From positions 1-36,802 of the forward strand of contig SVQY01000021.1 of assembly GCA_015065135.1 (NCBI GenBank): a DNA stretch of 36,802 bases, written 5' to 3'. The position numbers were made by a program, and so were the translations under genes. The stretch comes from Oscillospiraceae bacterium (GTDB taxonomy: Bacteria; Bacillota; Clostridia; Oscillospirales; CAG-272). The notes beneath the pieces are model-generated. The model had not been told where the DNA came from, searched no databases, and worked only from the letters and a program-made list of their open reading frames with translations. Positions 24,286 through 33,209 of the stretch are shown piece after piece; position 1 is the stretch's first letter, and every line of letters begins with the position of its first letter.

Positions 24286-25467
24286 ATGTTCAAGAAGAAA
24301 GAATGCGTGGCAATGCTTCTGGCCGGTGGTCAGGGCAGCCGTCTTTACGTGCTCACTCACAAGACCGCAAAGCCCGCTGTGAATTTTGGTGGAAAGTATC
24401 GCATCATCGATTTTCCGCTTTCCAACTGTGCCAATTCCGGCATTGACACCGTGGGCGTGCTGACTCAGTATCAGCCTCTCGCCCTCAATGAATACATCGG
24501 CACCGGCCTGCCCTGGGATCTGGACCGCAACTACGGCGGCGTCAAGATCCTGCCCCCCTACCAGGGCAAGAAGGGCGCCGACTGGTACAAGGGCACCGCA
24601 AACGCCATTTACCAGAACCTGCAGTTTATTGAGCGCTACGATCCCGACTACGTGCTGGTGCTGTCGGGCGACCATATCTACCGCATGGATTATGCCGCTA
24701 TGCTGGCTGCGCACAAGGCCAGCGGTGCTGCCTGCACCATCGCCGTTATCGACGTGCCGATCGAGGAGGCCAGTCGCTTCGGCATCCTGACCACCGATGA
24801 GACGGGTAAGATCATCCGCTTCACCGAGAAGCCCAAGAAGCCGGAGAGCACCAAGGCCTCTATGGGCATCTACATCTTCAGCCGTCACGAGCTTGCCAAG
24901 TACCTGATCGCCGATGCGGAGGACCCCAAGTCCGCCAACGACTTCGGCAAGAATATCATTCCCGCCATGCTGGCAGCGGGCGAAAAGATGATGGCCTACA
25001 CCTTCAAGGGCTACTGGAAGGATGTGGGCACCATCGACTCTCTCTGGGAGGCCAATATGGACCTGCTCGGCGAGAAGCCCGTGCTCAATCTGGACGACAA
25101 GAGCTGGCGTATCCTTTCCCGTCACGAGAACGCACCGCCCCAGATCATCGGTGAGAACGGTGTGGTCGAGAATTCCTCCATCACCGAGGGCTGTGCCATT
25201 TACGGCACCGTCAGAAACAGCGTGCTGGGCGAGAACGTGCAGATCATGGAGGGCGCTACCGTTGTGGACTCTGTGATCATGGGCGACTGCATCATCCACA
25301 AGGATGCCGTGGTCGAATATTCGATCATCGATCGCGACGTTGAGATCGGTGAGGGTGCCCGTGTGGGTAAGGCAAAGGATATGGCAAAGGGCATCGCCGT
25401 TCTCGGTGAGGGTATGCGCGTTGCCGCCAATGCCGTGGTCGCCGACGGCGCCATTCTGCCGGAATAA
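24286..25467 (+). CDS. glgC: Glucose-1-phosphate adenylyltransferase, catalytic subunit
   Basis: The 393-residue enzyme makes ADP-glucose from ATP and glucose-1-phosphate. The nucleotide loop [13 protein letters not shown] (12-24), [15 protein letters not shown], the catalytic Asp129 in [10 protein letters not shown] and the sugar site FTEKPKKP are all present. The last about 130 residues form a left-handed beta helix of hexapeptide repeats. GGGAGG precedes the ATG at 24286; an ATG eight codons earlier has no binding site. glgD follows 15 bases downstream. Confidence 0.97.
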   Translation: MFKKKECVAMLLAGGQGSRLYVLTHKTAKPAVNFGGKYRIIDFPLSNCANSGIDTVGVLTQYQPLALNEYIGTGLPWDLDRNYGGVKILPPYQGKKGADWYKGTANAIYQNLQFIERYDPDYVLVLSGDHIYRMDYAAMLAAHKASGAACTIAVIDVPIEEASRFGILTTDETGKIIRFTEKPKKPESTKASMGIYIFSRHELAKYLIADAEDPKSANDFGKNIIPAMLAAGEKMMAYTFKGYWKDVGTIDSLWEANMDLLGEKPVLNLDDKSWRILSRHENAPPQIIGENGVVENSSITEGCAIYGTVRNSVLGENVQIMEGATVVDSVIMGDCIIHKDAVVEYSIIDRDVEIGEGARVGKAKDMAKGIAVLGEGMRVAANAVVADGAILPE

Positions 25468-25482
25468 GAAGGAGGATTAGAT

Positions 25483-26616
25483 ATGAGAGCAGCAGGACTT
25501 ATTTTTTCTAACATTCACGATGCATCTATCCCCGAGCTGACCTCCCGCCGTACGATGGCCAGCATCCCCTTTGGCGGCCGTTACCGCCTCATTGACTTCG
25601 CCCTTTCCAACATGGTGAATTCGGGCATCACCAAGGTGGGCGTGATCACCCACTACAACTACCAGTCTCTGCTTGACCACATCGGCAACGGTAAGGACTG
25701 GGATCTGGCTCGCCGCAACGGCGGCATCAAGATCCTGCCCCCCTTCATCACCGCCTATGACAACGCTGTGGCAAGCAAGGTCTATTCCACCCGTCTGGAG
25801 GCGCTGATGGGCGTGATGAACTTCATCAACCATTGCGAGGAGGAGGTGCTGGTGCTTTCCGACTGCGACGTGATCTGCAACGTGGATCTTTCCGCCGCGA
25901 TCGATGCGCACGAGAAGCGGGATGCCGATATCACCCTGATCTCGGCCAAGGTGAATACCGCCGCCCAGGATCTGGACCGTAAGGCCCAGGTGCTCTCCTA
26001 CGATGCGGAGGGCAAGCTTACCGATCTTGCCGTGTATGAGGATCAGCAGGGCGATGTGGAGATCTGCTCGGATATTATGATCGTGCGCCGCTCCTACCTG
26101 CAGCGCATGCTCAACGAGGCAATGGCCCGTGGCTATACCAGCTTCTACAAGGATATCGTTTACCGCAACCTTGGCAAGGATCGCTTTTTCGTGGTGCATT
26201 ACGACGGCTTTTTTGCCCGTGTCAATTCCATTGAGAGCTATTTCCGCTGCTCGATGCGATTGCTGGATCGCGATTCCCGCGTGAATCTGTTCTACCGCCG
26301 CAATCAGCCTATCTATACCAAGGTCCGCAACTCGGCGCCTACCCGTTACCTGCCCACCGCCAAGGTCAAGAATTCGCTGATCGCGGACGGCTGCGTGATC
26401 GAGGGCACCGTTGAGAATTCTGTTCTGTTCCGCGGCGTGCGCGTGGGTAAGGGAACCGTGATCAGAAATTCTGTTCTGATGCAGGATACCTACACCGGCG
26501 AGAATGTCAAGCTCGGCTGCGTGATCACCGACAAGGACGTGGTGATCAAGGATAATCGCGAGCTGTGCGGACATGAGAGCTTGCCCTTCTACATCGGTAA
26601 GGGAATGACGGTTTGA
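25483..26616 (+). CDS. glgD: Glucose-1-phosphate adenylyltransferase subunit GlgD
   Basis: The 377-residue protein is a GlgC paralogue. The catalytic loop is replaced by SNIHDASIPELTSRRTMASI, and the GDH position reads SDCDVICNVD, as in the GlgD subunits of Firmicutes that regulate or stabilise GlgC. The PFGGRYRLIDFALSNMVNSG segment and the C-terminal beta helix are kept. AAGGAGG precedes the ATG, 15 bases after glgC. The two proteins are expected to form a hetero-tetramer. Its stop TGA is also the first base triplet of the palindrome 26614-26735. Confidence 0.95.
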   Translation: MRAAGLIFSNIHDASIPELTSRRTMASIPFGGRYRLIDFALSNMVNSGITKVGVITHYNYQSLLDHIGNGKDWDLARRNGGIKILPPFITAYDNAVASKVYSTRLEALMGVMNFINHCEEEVLVLSDCDVICNVDLSAAIDAHEKRDADITLISAKVNTAAQDLDRKAQVLSYDAEGKLTDLAVYEDQQGDVEICSDIMIVRRSYLQRMLNEAMARGYTSFYKDIVYRNLGKDRFFVVHYDGFFARVNSIESYFRCSMRLLDRDSRVNLFYRRNQPIYTKVRNSAPTRYLPTAKVKNSLIADGCVIEGTVENSVLFRGVRVGKGTVIRNSVLMQDTYTGENVKLGCVITDKDVVIKDNRELCGHESLPFYIGKGMTV

Positions 26617-26735
26617 TCCGTCGAAAATTCGCGCAATACTGCGTTGCTCCTCGCAGACGAACTCGACGATGGCCAACATCGCCATCGTCCATCTGCTCCG
26701 GTGCGCCTTGTCTTGCACAAATTTTCATTGGATCA
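26614..26735. repeat. 122-bp imperfect palindrome between glgD and glgA
   Basis: TGATCC (26614-26619) and GGATCA (26730-26735), GAAAATT (26623-26629) and AATTTTC (26720-26726), and GACGATGGC (26665-26673) and GCCATCGTC (26681-26689) are inverted pairs with almost the same centre. It begins with the glgD stop codon and looks like a REP/MITE-like insertion. No ORF in it is credible. Confidence 0.6.
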
Positions 26736-26742
26736 GCGATAT

Positions 26743-26844
26743 AGATCCTGCGGATCTGCGCGAGAAGAGAAAAATCCGATTCACTCTGCCGTTATATCGT
26801 AGGGGAGGGGGCCCCTCCCGTGTATAAAACTGCCCGTTCGGGCA
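26743..26844 (+). promoter_or_regulatory. Three GC-rich hairpins in the glgA leader
   Basis: AGATCC/GGATCT (26743-26757), GGGAGGGG/CCCCTCCC (26803-26819) and TGCCCG/CGGGCA (26831-26844) follow one another; the last lies four bases before the glgA binding site. They could slow processing or translation between glgD and glgA. No U-run follows, so they are poor terminators. Confidence 0.4.
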
Positions 26845-26858
26845 TGAAAGGAAAAAAT

Positions 26859-28292
26859 ATGAAAAAGATCCTTTTTGTAGGTGCCGAGTCGATGCCCTTT
26901 GCCGCCACCGGCGGACTGGGTGACGTGATGGGCTCGCTGCCCGCCGCGCTTGCCGCTACCGGCGAGGCCGACGTGCGCGTGATCATGCCCCTTTACGGGC
27001 AGGTCTCTGCCGAGTGGCGCGCACAGATGAAGACCGAGGCGGTCTTTACCGTGCATCTGGCCTGGCGCAAGCTCTACTGCGGTGTCAAATCGCTGCAAAA
27101 GGACGGCGTAACCTACTACTTTATTGATAATGAATATTACTTTAAGCGGAGCAGCCTTTACGGCGAATACGATGACGGCGAGCGCTTTGCTTATTTCTGC
27201 ATGGCCGCGATGGAAGCCATCGGTCAGATCGGCTTCTATCCCGATGTGCTGCACGCACATGACTGGCAGGCGGCGCTCTGCCCGGTCTATCTGGACTGCA
27301 TCTACCGCAGCCGCCCGGGCTACGAGAGCATCAAGACCGTCTTTACCATCCACAACATCGAGTATCAGGGGAAGTATTCCTTCGCCATTCTGGGTGATGT
27401 TTTCTCTCTCGGAGAGGGAGAGCGCAGCCGTATGGACTGGGGCGGCTGCATCAATCTGATGAAGGCTGCCATCATCACCGCCAACAAGGTCAGTACGGTC
27501 AGCCCCCGGTATGCAGAGGAGATCTGCACCCCCGAGTACGCTCACGGTCTGGATCCTATCCTTTGCGAGAACCGCGACAAGCTCTGCGGCATCCTGAACG
27601 GCATCGATTATGTGTATTACGATCCCTCCAAGGATAAGGCGCTGCCCGCCACCTTCAGCTGGCGCAGCAAGGGCAAGAAGGCAGGGAACAAGTGCGCGCT
27701 GCAGGAGGAGGTCGGTCTCCCCGTGCGTGAGGACGTGCCGATGCTTTCGGTCATCTCGCGTCTGGTAGCCCACAAGGGCCTGGATATCATTACCGGCATG
27801 ATCGAGAGACTGCTTTGCGAGCGCGACGTGCAGCTGGTGATCCTCGGCAAGGGCGACGGGCGCTTTGAACAGTTCTTTGAGGCGTTGGAGAAGCAGTACC
27901 CCGAAAAGGTACGCACCCTGCTCAGATACGATCGCGATCTTGCCAAGCGCATCTACGCGGCCACCGATATCTTCCTGATGCCCTCCAAGAGCGAGCCCTG
28001 CGGTCTCTCGCAGATGATCGCCTCCCGTTACGGCGCTATTCCCGTGGTGCGCGAGACCGGCGGTCTCTTTGACTCGATCAAGCCCTATTATGAGGAAAAG
28101 GGCGTTCTGCACGGTAACGGCTTTACCTTTGCAGACTATAGCGCAGACGTGCTGTTTGAGCGCGCTGCGGCTGCGGTGGATCTTTGGAACGATAAGGATC
28201 GCCGCGATAAGCTGATTTCGAAAATCATGCGTACCGACTTCTCCTGGGGGCAGTCGGCGCAAGGATATATGCAGATGTATTACGATCTTTGA
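26859..28292 (+). CDS. glgA: Glycogen synthase (ADP-glucose), GT5
   Basis: The 477-residue enzyme extends glycogen from ADP-glucose. It shows the N-terminal KILFVGAESMPFAATGGLGD segment, VLHAHDWQ, FTIHNIEYQGKY, and the C-terminal PSKSEPCGLSQMIASRYG and ETGGL. In the usual N-terminal KTGGL loop the Lys is replaced by Ala (AATGGL). AAAGGA precedes the ATG at 26859. It lies 242 bases after glgD across structured DNA, and 50 bases before glgP. Confidence 0.95.
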   Translation: MKKILFVGAESMPFAATGGLGDVMGSLPAALAATGEADVRVIMPLYGQVSAEWRAQMKTEAVFTVHLAWRKLYCGVKSLQKDGVTYYFIDNEYYFKRSSLYGEYDDGERFAYFCMAAMEAIGQIGFYPDVLHAHDWQAALCPVYLDCIYRSRPGYESIKTVFTIHNIEYQGKYSFAILGDVFSLGEGERSRMDWGGCINLMKAAIITANKVSTVSPRYAEEICTPEYAHGLDPILCENRDKLCGILNGIDYVYYDPSKDKALPATFSWRSKGKKAGNKCALQEEVGLPVREDVPMLSVISRLVAHKGLDIITGMIERLLCERDVQLVILGKGDGRFEQFFEALEKQYPEKVRTLLRYDRDLAKRIYAATDIFLMPSKSEPCGLSQMIASRYGAIPVVRETGGLFDSIKPYYEEKGVLHGNGFTFADYSADVLFERAAAAVDLWNDKDRRDKLISKIMRTDFSWGQSAQGYMQMYYDL

Positions 28293-28342
28293 TCTGCTCT
28301 AAAAATAAAGATTCGCAATTAAACCACATCGGAGGAAAACCA

Positions 28343-30775
28343 ATGAACTACAATCCCAGCGCACAAGAGGTGCGCGCAGGCATCGAAGAAAAGCTTTCCC
28401 GTCATTTTGGCTGCACCCCGGCCGAGGCATCCCGCGACCAGATGTATAAAGCGGCTGCTATGACCGTCAAGGAGATCCTGACCGAAAAGCGCGGTCAGTT
28501 CAAGAAGAAGGTCAATCGCACCGGCTCCAAGCGCATCTACTATATGTGCATGGAGTTTTTGCTTGGCAGATCGCTCAAGACCAATCTTTGCAATCTCGGT
28601 CTGCAGGAGGCTTACCGCAAGGCACTGTCCGACATGGGCTATGAGCTGGACGATCTGTACGAGTGCGAGCCCGACGCAGGTCTCGGCAACGGCGGTCTCG
28701 GCCGTCTCGCCGCTTGCTTTATGGACTCTCTCTCCTCGCTGGATTATCCCGCTACCGGCTTCTCTATCTGCTACGATTACGGTCTGTTCAAGCAGATGAT
28801 CGTGGACGGTATGCAGGTCGAGCTGCCCGACGTATGGCTGCCCGGCGGCGAGGTCTGGCTGGTGCCCCGTACCGACCGTATCTACAAGGTGCGCTTTGGC
28901 GGTAAGGTCAAGGAGGAATGGCGCGCGGATCACATGGAGGTGATCTATGAGGGCTGCGAGGAAATGGAAGCCGTGCCCTACGATATGATGATCTCCGGTG
29001 CCGACAGCGATGCCGTTTCCCAGCTTCGTCTGTGGCGCGCCCGCAGCACCCAGAACTTCAATATGGGTCTCTTTAGCCAGGGTCAGTACACCCGCGCGCT
29101 GGAGGAGAGCAACAATGCTGAGATCCTGACCAAGGTGCTGTATCCCTCTGACAATCATATGGAGGGTAAGATCCTGCGCCTGTCGCAGCAGTATTTCCTG
29201 GTTTCCGCCTCCTGTCAGAGCATCATCCGTGACCATATGGCGGTTTACGGCAATCTGGATAACCTGCCCGAGAAGGTGGCTGTCCATATCAATGATACCC
29301 ACCCCGCTATGTGCGTGCCCGAGCTGATGCGTATCCTGATCGACGATTATCACTTTACCTGGGATAAGGCCTGGCACATCGTTTGCCGCACCGTATCCTA
29401 TACCAACCACACCGTTATGCCCGAGGCGTTGGAGACCTGGAGCGAGGATATCTTCGCCCTCCGCCTGCCCCGTATCTATCAGATCCTGAAGGAGATCAAC
29501 GAGCGCTTCTGCCGCGAGGCCTGGAAGTTCTATCCCGGCAACTGGGAGAAGATCTCCTCTATGAGCGTGATCGCCTACGGTCGCATCCGTATGGCAAACC
29601 TCTCCGTCATCGCCTCTCACACCATCAACGGTGTTTCCAAGCTGCACTCCGACATTCTGAAGGAGACCGTATTCAAGGATTTCCAGAGAATGTACCCCGA
29701 GCGCTTTGACAACGTGACAAACGGCATCGCACACCGCCGCTGGCTGGTCTATTCCAACCCTGAGCTGGCAAAGCTGCTGGATGACTGCATCGGCCCCGAC
29801 TACCGCAAGGAGCCCGAGCGCCTGGCCGACTTCAAGAAGTTCGCGAATGATGCCGCCGTGCTGGAGAAGCTGGCCGCCATCAAGCTGCACAACAAGGAGC
29901 GCTTTGCCGCGCACCTGTACAAAAAGACCGGCAAGCAGCTGGATACCGCATCCCTGTTTGACGTGCAGATCAAGAGATTGCACGAGTACAAGCGCCAGCT
30001 GCTCAACGCCCTGCACGTGATCGGTCTGTACCTTGACCTCAAGGAGAATCCCGATCTGGAAATGCAGCCGCAGACCTTTATCTTCGGCGCCAAGGCGGCT
30101 CCCGGCTACGATATGGCCAAGCGCATCATCAAGCTGCTTTGCATGATCGGTAAGGATATCGAGTCCCGTCCCCGTATTGCCGAGAAGCTGCGTCTTGTAT
30201 TCCTGGAGGACTACAACGTCAGCACCGCAGAGATCCTCATTCCCGCAGCCGAGATCAGCGAGCAGATCTCGATGGCAGGTAAGGAGGCCAGCGGCACCGG
30301 CTGTATGAAGCTGATGATCAACGGTGCCCTGACCATCGGTACCCTTGACGGTGCCAACGTGGAGATGCAGGCTGCCACCGGTCCCGAGAATATGTTCATC
30401 TTCGGCCTCACGGCAAGCGAGGTACAGGATCTGTGGGCCAAGGGCTACAACTCCGCCCTCTACTACACCTCCAATGAGCGTCTGGCGCGCATCGTGAACT
30501 ATCTGCACACCGGCTTTGCAGGGGAGAGCTTCGGCGATATCGCTCAGTATCTGCTCTCTGCACCCGGCGTGGCAGATCCCTATATGTGCCTTGCCGACTT
30601 TGAGTCCTATCGTCAGGCACATCAGGAGGCACTGCGTGCCTATAGCGATCCCGCGGTCTGGAACCGTATGTCGCTGCACAACATTGCCGCTGCCGGCCAC
30701 TTTGCCGCCGACCGCAGCATCAAGGAATACGCGGATCGCATCTGGAAGCTGCGCCGCCTGACCGGAGTGAAATAA
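28343..30775 (+). CDS. glgP: Glycogen/starch/alpha-glucan phosphorylase
   Basis: The 810-residue enzyme releases glucose-1-phosphate from alpha-1,4 glucans. Typical family segments are MEFLLGRSLKTNLCNLG, GLGNGGLGRLAACFMDSL, HINDTHPAMCVPELMRIL, and the pyridoxal-phosphate segment EASGTGCMKLMINGALTIGT with Lys656 as PLP carrier. Length is standard. GGAGGAAAACCA precedes the ATG at 28343. Its stop overlaps the next start by one base (TAATG), so translation of both is coupled. Confidence 0.97.
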   Translation: MNYNPSAQEVRAGIEEKLSRHFGCTPAEASRDQMYKAAAMTVKEILTEKRGQFKKKVNRTGSKRIYYMCMEFLLGRSLKTNLCNLGLQEAYRKALSDMGYELDDLYECEPDAGLGNGGLGRLAACFMDSLSSLDYPATGFSICYDYGLFKQMIVDGMQVELPDVWLPGGEVWLVPRTDRIYKVRFGGKVKEEWRADHMEVIYEGCEEMEAVPYDMMISGADSDAVSQLRLWRARSTQNFNMGLFSQGQYTRALEESNNAEILTKVLYPSDNHMEGKILRLSQQYFLVSASCQSIIRDHMAVYGNLDNLPEKVAVHINDTHPAMCVPELMRILIDDYHFTWDKAWHIVCRTVSYTNHTVMPEALETWSEDIFALRLPRIYQILKEINERFCREAWKFYPGNWEKISSMSVIAYGRIRMANLSVIASHTINGVSKLHSDILKETVFKDFQRMYPERFDNVTNGIAHRRWLVYSNPELAKLLDDCIGPDYRKEPERLADFKKFANDAAVLEKLAAIKLHNKERFAAHLYKKTGKQLDTASLFDVQIKRLHEYKRQLLNALHVIGLYLDLKENPDLEMQPQTFIFGAKAAPGYDMAKRIIKLLCMIGKDIESRPRIAEKLRLVFLEDYNVSTAEILIPAAEISEQISMAGKEASGTGCMKLMINGALTIGTLDGANVEMQAATGPENMFIFGLTASEVQDLWAKGYNSALYYTSNERLARIVNYLHTGFAGESFGDIAQYLLSAPGVADPYMCLADFESYRQAHQEALRAYSDPAVWNRMSLHNIAAAGHFAADRSIKEYADRIWKLRRLTGVK

Positions 30776-32682
30776 TGCTACCGAAAAAGCCCTTACGGTG
30801 CGCCCTGCCTACTGTTCAGAAGACGGTGAACGGCAAGGACGTATCCGCCCTTGGTGCTTTTGCGGCCACCGATACCCTGACCCTTACAGTGCGCGCACCG
30901 CGCGCACTGGGGGCGGCAGGGGTGGTGTTGCGCATTGCCCCCGACGGCCTTTCGCAAGAGGGGGAGGAGCGGGATCTGCCGCTTTCCTTTATTGCGACCG
31001 CAAACGGCACCGATACCTATCGTCTGACCTTGCCGCTCTCCGACCTTGGCATTGGGGAGACCGGCGGACTTTTTTATTATGAATATCTTTTCCTGCGCGG
31101 CGCGGACACGCTCTTTACCTGTACGGCGGACAACGTGACCTTTACACTGGAGAGCCGGAGCTGCGGCAGGTTTCGCCTGCTTGTGACCGAGCCCTCGCAG
31201 CGCACGCCTGCCTGGTTTCGCGGCAGAACGATGTACCATATTTTTGTGGATCGCTTTGCCCCCGGCAAGGGGGAGCGCCGCCCCGATGCGGTCTATCACG
31301 AGCGGTGGAACGAGGAGATCGAGCAGTTTGGCGCCTATCCCGGTGCGCCGGTGAAAAACAACGAGTTTTTTGGCGGTACGCTCTGGGGCATCATCGACAA
31401 GCTGGACTATCTGCAGTCTCTTGGCATTGGCGTGCTGTATCTGAGCCCCATCTTCAAGGCGGCCTCCAATCACAAGTACGACACCGGTGACTATGAGACC
31501 GTAGAGCCGCAGTTCGGCGGTGAGGAGGCGCTGCGAGCGCTGCTTGCCGCGTGCAAGGAGCGGGACATGGGTGTTATTCTGGACGGTGTGTTCAATCACA
31601 CCGGCAGCGATAGCCGCTATTTCAATATGGAGGGCAGCTATGAAACCGTAGGTGCCTATCAGTCCCGGAAATCTCCTTATGCCAACTGGTTTTATTTCAA
31701 AAAATTCCCGGATAAATACGAATGCTGGTGGGATATCAAGATCCTGCCCAAGCTGAAGCTGGCCAATCCCGAGACCCACAATTACTTTGTGGGCGAGGGC
31801 GGTATTATTGAACGGTACACCCGTATGGGGGTCGCCGGTTGGCGGCTGGACGTGGTGGACGAGGTGCCGGATCCCTTTTTGGATGAGCTCTGCGCGCGTG
31901 TTGCCGCCGAGACAGACGGAGAGGGCGTTGTGATCGGCGAGGTCTGGGAAAACGCGGCCGATAAGATCGCCTACGGCAAGCGCCGCCGCTATTTCCGCGG
32001 CAGACAGCTGCACGGCGTGATGAATTATCCGATGCGCAACGGCGTGATCTCCTTTGTTCGCGAGGGGGATGCCGCCGCACTTTGTCGCGCGCTCCGTGAG
32101 ATCTGGGGCTCTTATCCCCCCTCGGTCTCGCATTCGCTGATGAACCTGCTCTCCACCCATGATACCGAGCGTATCCTCACCGTGCTTGGCGGCGCGCCCG
32201 ACGACGGTAGCCGCAGCAATGCAGAGCTGCGCGTGGCAAGGCTGACGCCCACAGAGCGGCAGCTGGCGGTCAAGCGGCTGAAGATGGCCTCCGCGATACA
32301 GTTTACCGTTTTTGGCGTGCCCTCGGTCTTTTACGGCGACGAGGCGGGGCTGGAAGGGTATCACGATCCCTTCTGCCGCCGGCCCTATCCGTGGGGGCAG
32401 GAGGATCAGACCCTTCTGGCACATTATCGCAAGCTGGGGCAGATCCGCGCCGGGAACCCGGTACTGGCCGATGGAGATTTTGCCATTTTACGCGAGGAGG
32501 CAAACGCCGTTGTGTATGAGCGTAAGGGCGAAAAGGGCCATCTGATCGTTGCCGCCAATCGCGGCGAAACAACGCTTGCCGTGACGCTGCCGGGTAATGC
32601 CACAGAGCTGCTTTCGGGCAGAAGATGTAACAAACGGGTCACCGTTTTACCGGATGACGTGAAGATTTGGAGGATCGTTTGA
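30775..32682 (+). CDS. GH13 alpha-amylase family enzyme (neopullulanase/maltogenic amylase-like)
   Basis: The 635-residue protein has an N-terminal beta domain (about 1-135), a GH13 barrel (about 150-545) and a C-terminal beta domain. Catalytic residues are Asp359 (GWRLDVVDE), Glu389 (VIGEVWE) and Asp463 (LLSTHDTER); GVFNHTGSDS and PYPWGQED are also typical. It looks like the cyclomaltodextrinase/neopullulanase group that attacks small or branched glucans. There is no signal peptide, so it acts in the cytoplasm, probably on limit dextrins left by GlgP. Its start overlaps the glgP stop and its stop overlaps the next start. Confidence 0.92.
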   Translation: MLPKKPLRCALPTVQKTVNGKDVSALGAFAATDTLTLTVRAPRALGAAGVVLRIAPDGLSQEGEERDLPLSFIATANGTDTYRLTLPLSDLGIGETGGLFYYEYLFLRGADTLFTCTADNVTFTLESRSCGRFRLLVTEPSQRTPAWFRGRTMYHIFVDRFAPGKGERRPDAVYHERWNEEIEQFGAYPGAPVKNNEFFGGTLWGIIDKLDYLQSLGIGVLYLSPIFKAASNHKYDTGDYETVEPQFGGEEALRALLAACKERDMGVILDGVFNHTGSDSRYFNMEGSYETVGAYQSRKSPYANWFYFKKFPDKYECWWDIKILPKLKLANPETHNYFVGEGGIIERYTRMGVAGWRLDVVDEVPDPFLDELCARVAAETDGEGVVIGEVWENAADKIAYGKRRRYFRGRQLHGVMNYPMRNGVISFVREGDAAALCRALREIWGSYPPSVSHSLMNLLSTHDTERILTVLGGAPDDGSRSNAELRVARLTPTERQLAVKRLKMASAIQFTVFGVPSVFYGDEAGLEGYHDPFCRRPYPWGQEDQTLLAHYRKLGQIRAGNPVLADGDFAILREEANAVVYERKGEKGHLIVAANRGETTLAVTLPGNATELLSGRRCNKRVTVLPDDVKIWRIV

Positions 32683-33026
32683 TGTTCAAGTTTTTTAAAA
32701 AGTGGACGCAAAGTAAAAATCCAAGCAGCAAGCGCTATCGCTACGAGATGGCAGAGCGCATCTGCGGTCATCACGTGAAATACGTGACCGAGCGCATCAA
32801 TAATGTGGACGAGGTCATCGGTCGCTCGGGCAGCCTGAACATCCGAGATGACGAGCTGCTGGTCTACGCCTCCTTTGACGTGCTGATGCGCTGCAAGATC
32901 GCGGATATGGAGGCCTCCGAGCTGCTCTCCAAGGACGGCGTGGTCATCACAGCACCCGACCTGGAGCACGGCGGAAAAATGCGTACCGTTATCGTTTATT
33001 ACGTATACCATACGAAAAATTTGTAA
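32682..33026 (+). CDS. Small protein of unknown function coupled to the glycogen cluster
   Basis: The 114-residue protein starts MFKFFKKWTQSKNPSSKRYR, with a basic, possibly membrane- or polymer-binding N-terminus, then a mixed alpha/beta body with ERICGHHVKYVTERINNVDEVIG and a final beta-rich TVIVYYVYHTKNL. No signal peptide or known motif is recognised. GGAGG lies ahead, and the ATG shares one base with the amylase stop (TGATG), so it is co-translated. GC-rich codon use matches the cluster, and a terminator follows. It is probably a real glycogen-linked protein of undescribed role. Confidence 0.78.
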   Translation: MFKFFKKWTQSKNPSSKRYRYEMAERICGHHVKYVTERINNVDEVIGRSGSLNIRDDELLVYASFDVLMRCKIADMEASELLSKDGVVITAPDLEHGGKMRTVIVYYVYHTKNL

Positions 33027-33035
33027 AGACTGTTC

Positions 33036-33072
33036 AAAAAGTCAAGGGCTCGAAGCCCTTGGCTTTTTTTAT
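33036..33072 (+). terminator. Intrinsic terminator of the glycogen cluster
   Basis: A 15-bp stem (33036-33050/33054-33068, one T-G wobble) with a 3-base CGA loop; the stem runs into a seven-T run (33064-33070). It is the clearest factor-independent terminator of the window. Confidence 0.9.
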
Positions 33073-33209
33073 TTTTGCAACAGATGCGACATTTGGTAGG
33101 GGAAGGGAGATGAAAAATAGCGAAAAATATGAAAATGGATTCATAAAAAAGAGTTTCGGAGAAGTTTGACGTATATTATGTATAAGTGAAGCGAAAGGCG
33201 GTATAGGAA

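Noticed and set aside
22303-25299. 998-residue minus-strand frame opposite glgB-glgC
   Set aside because: Antisense shadow caused by GC-rich third positions; it crosses two real genes and has no promoter or RBS.
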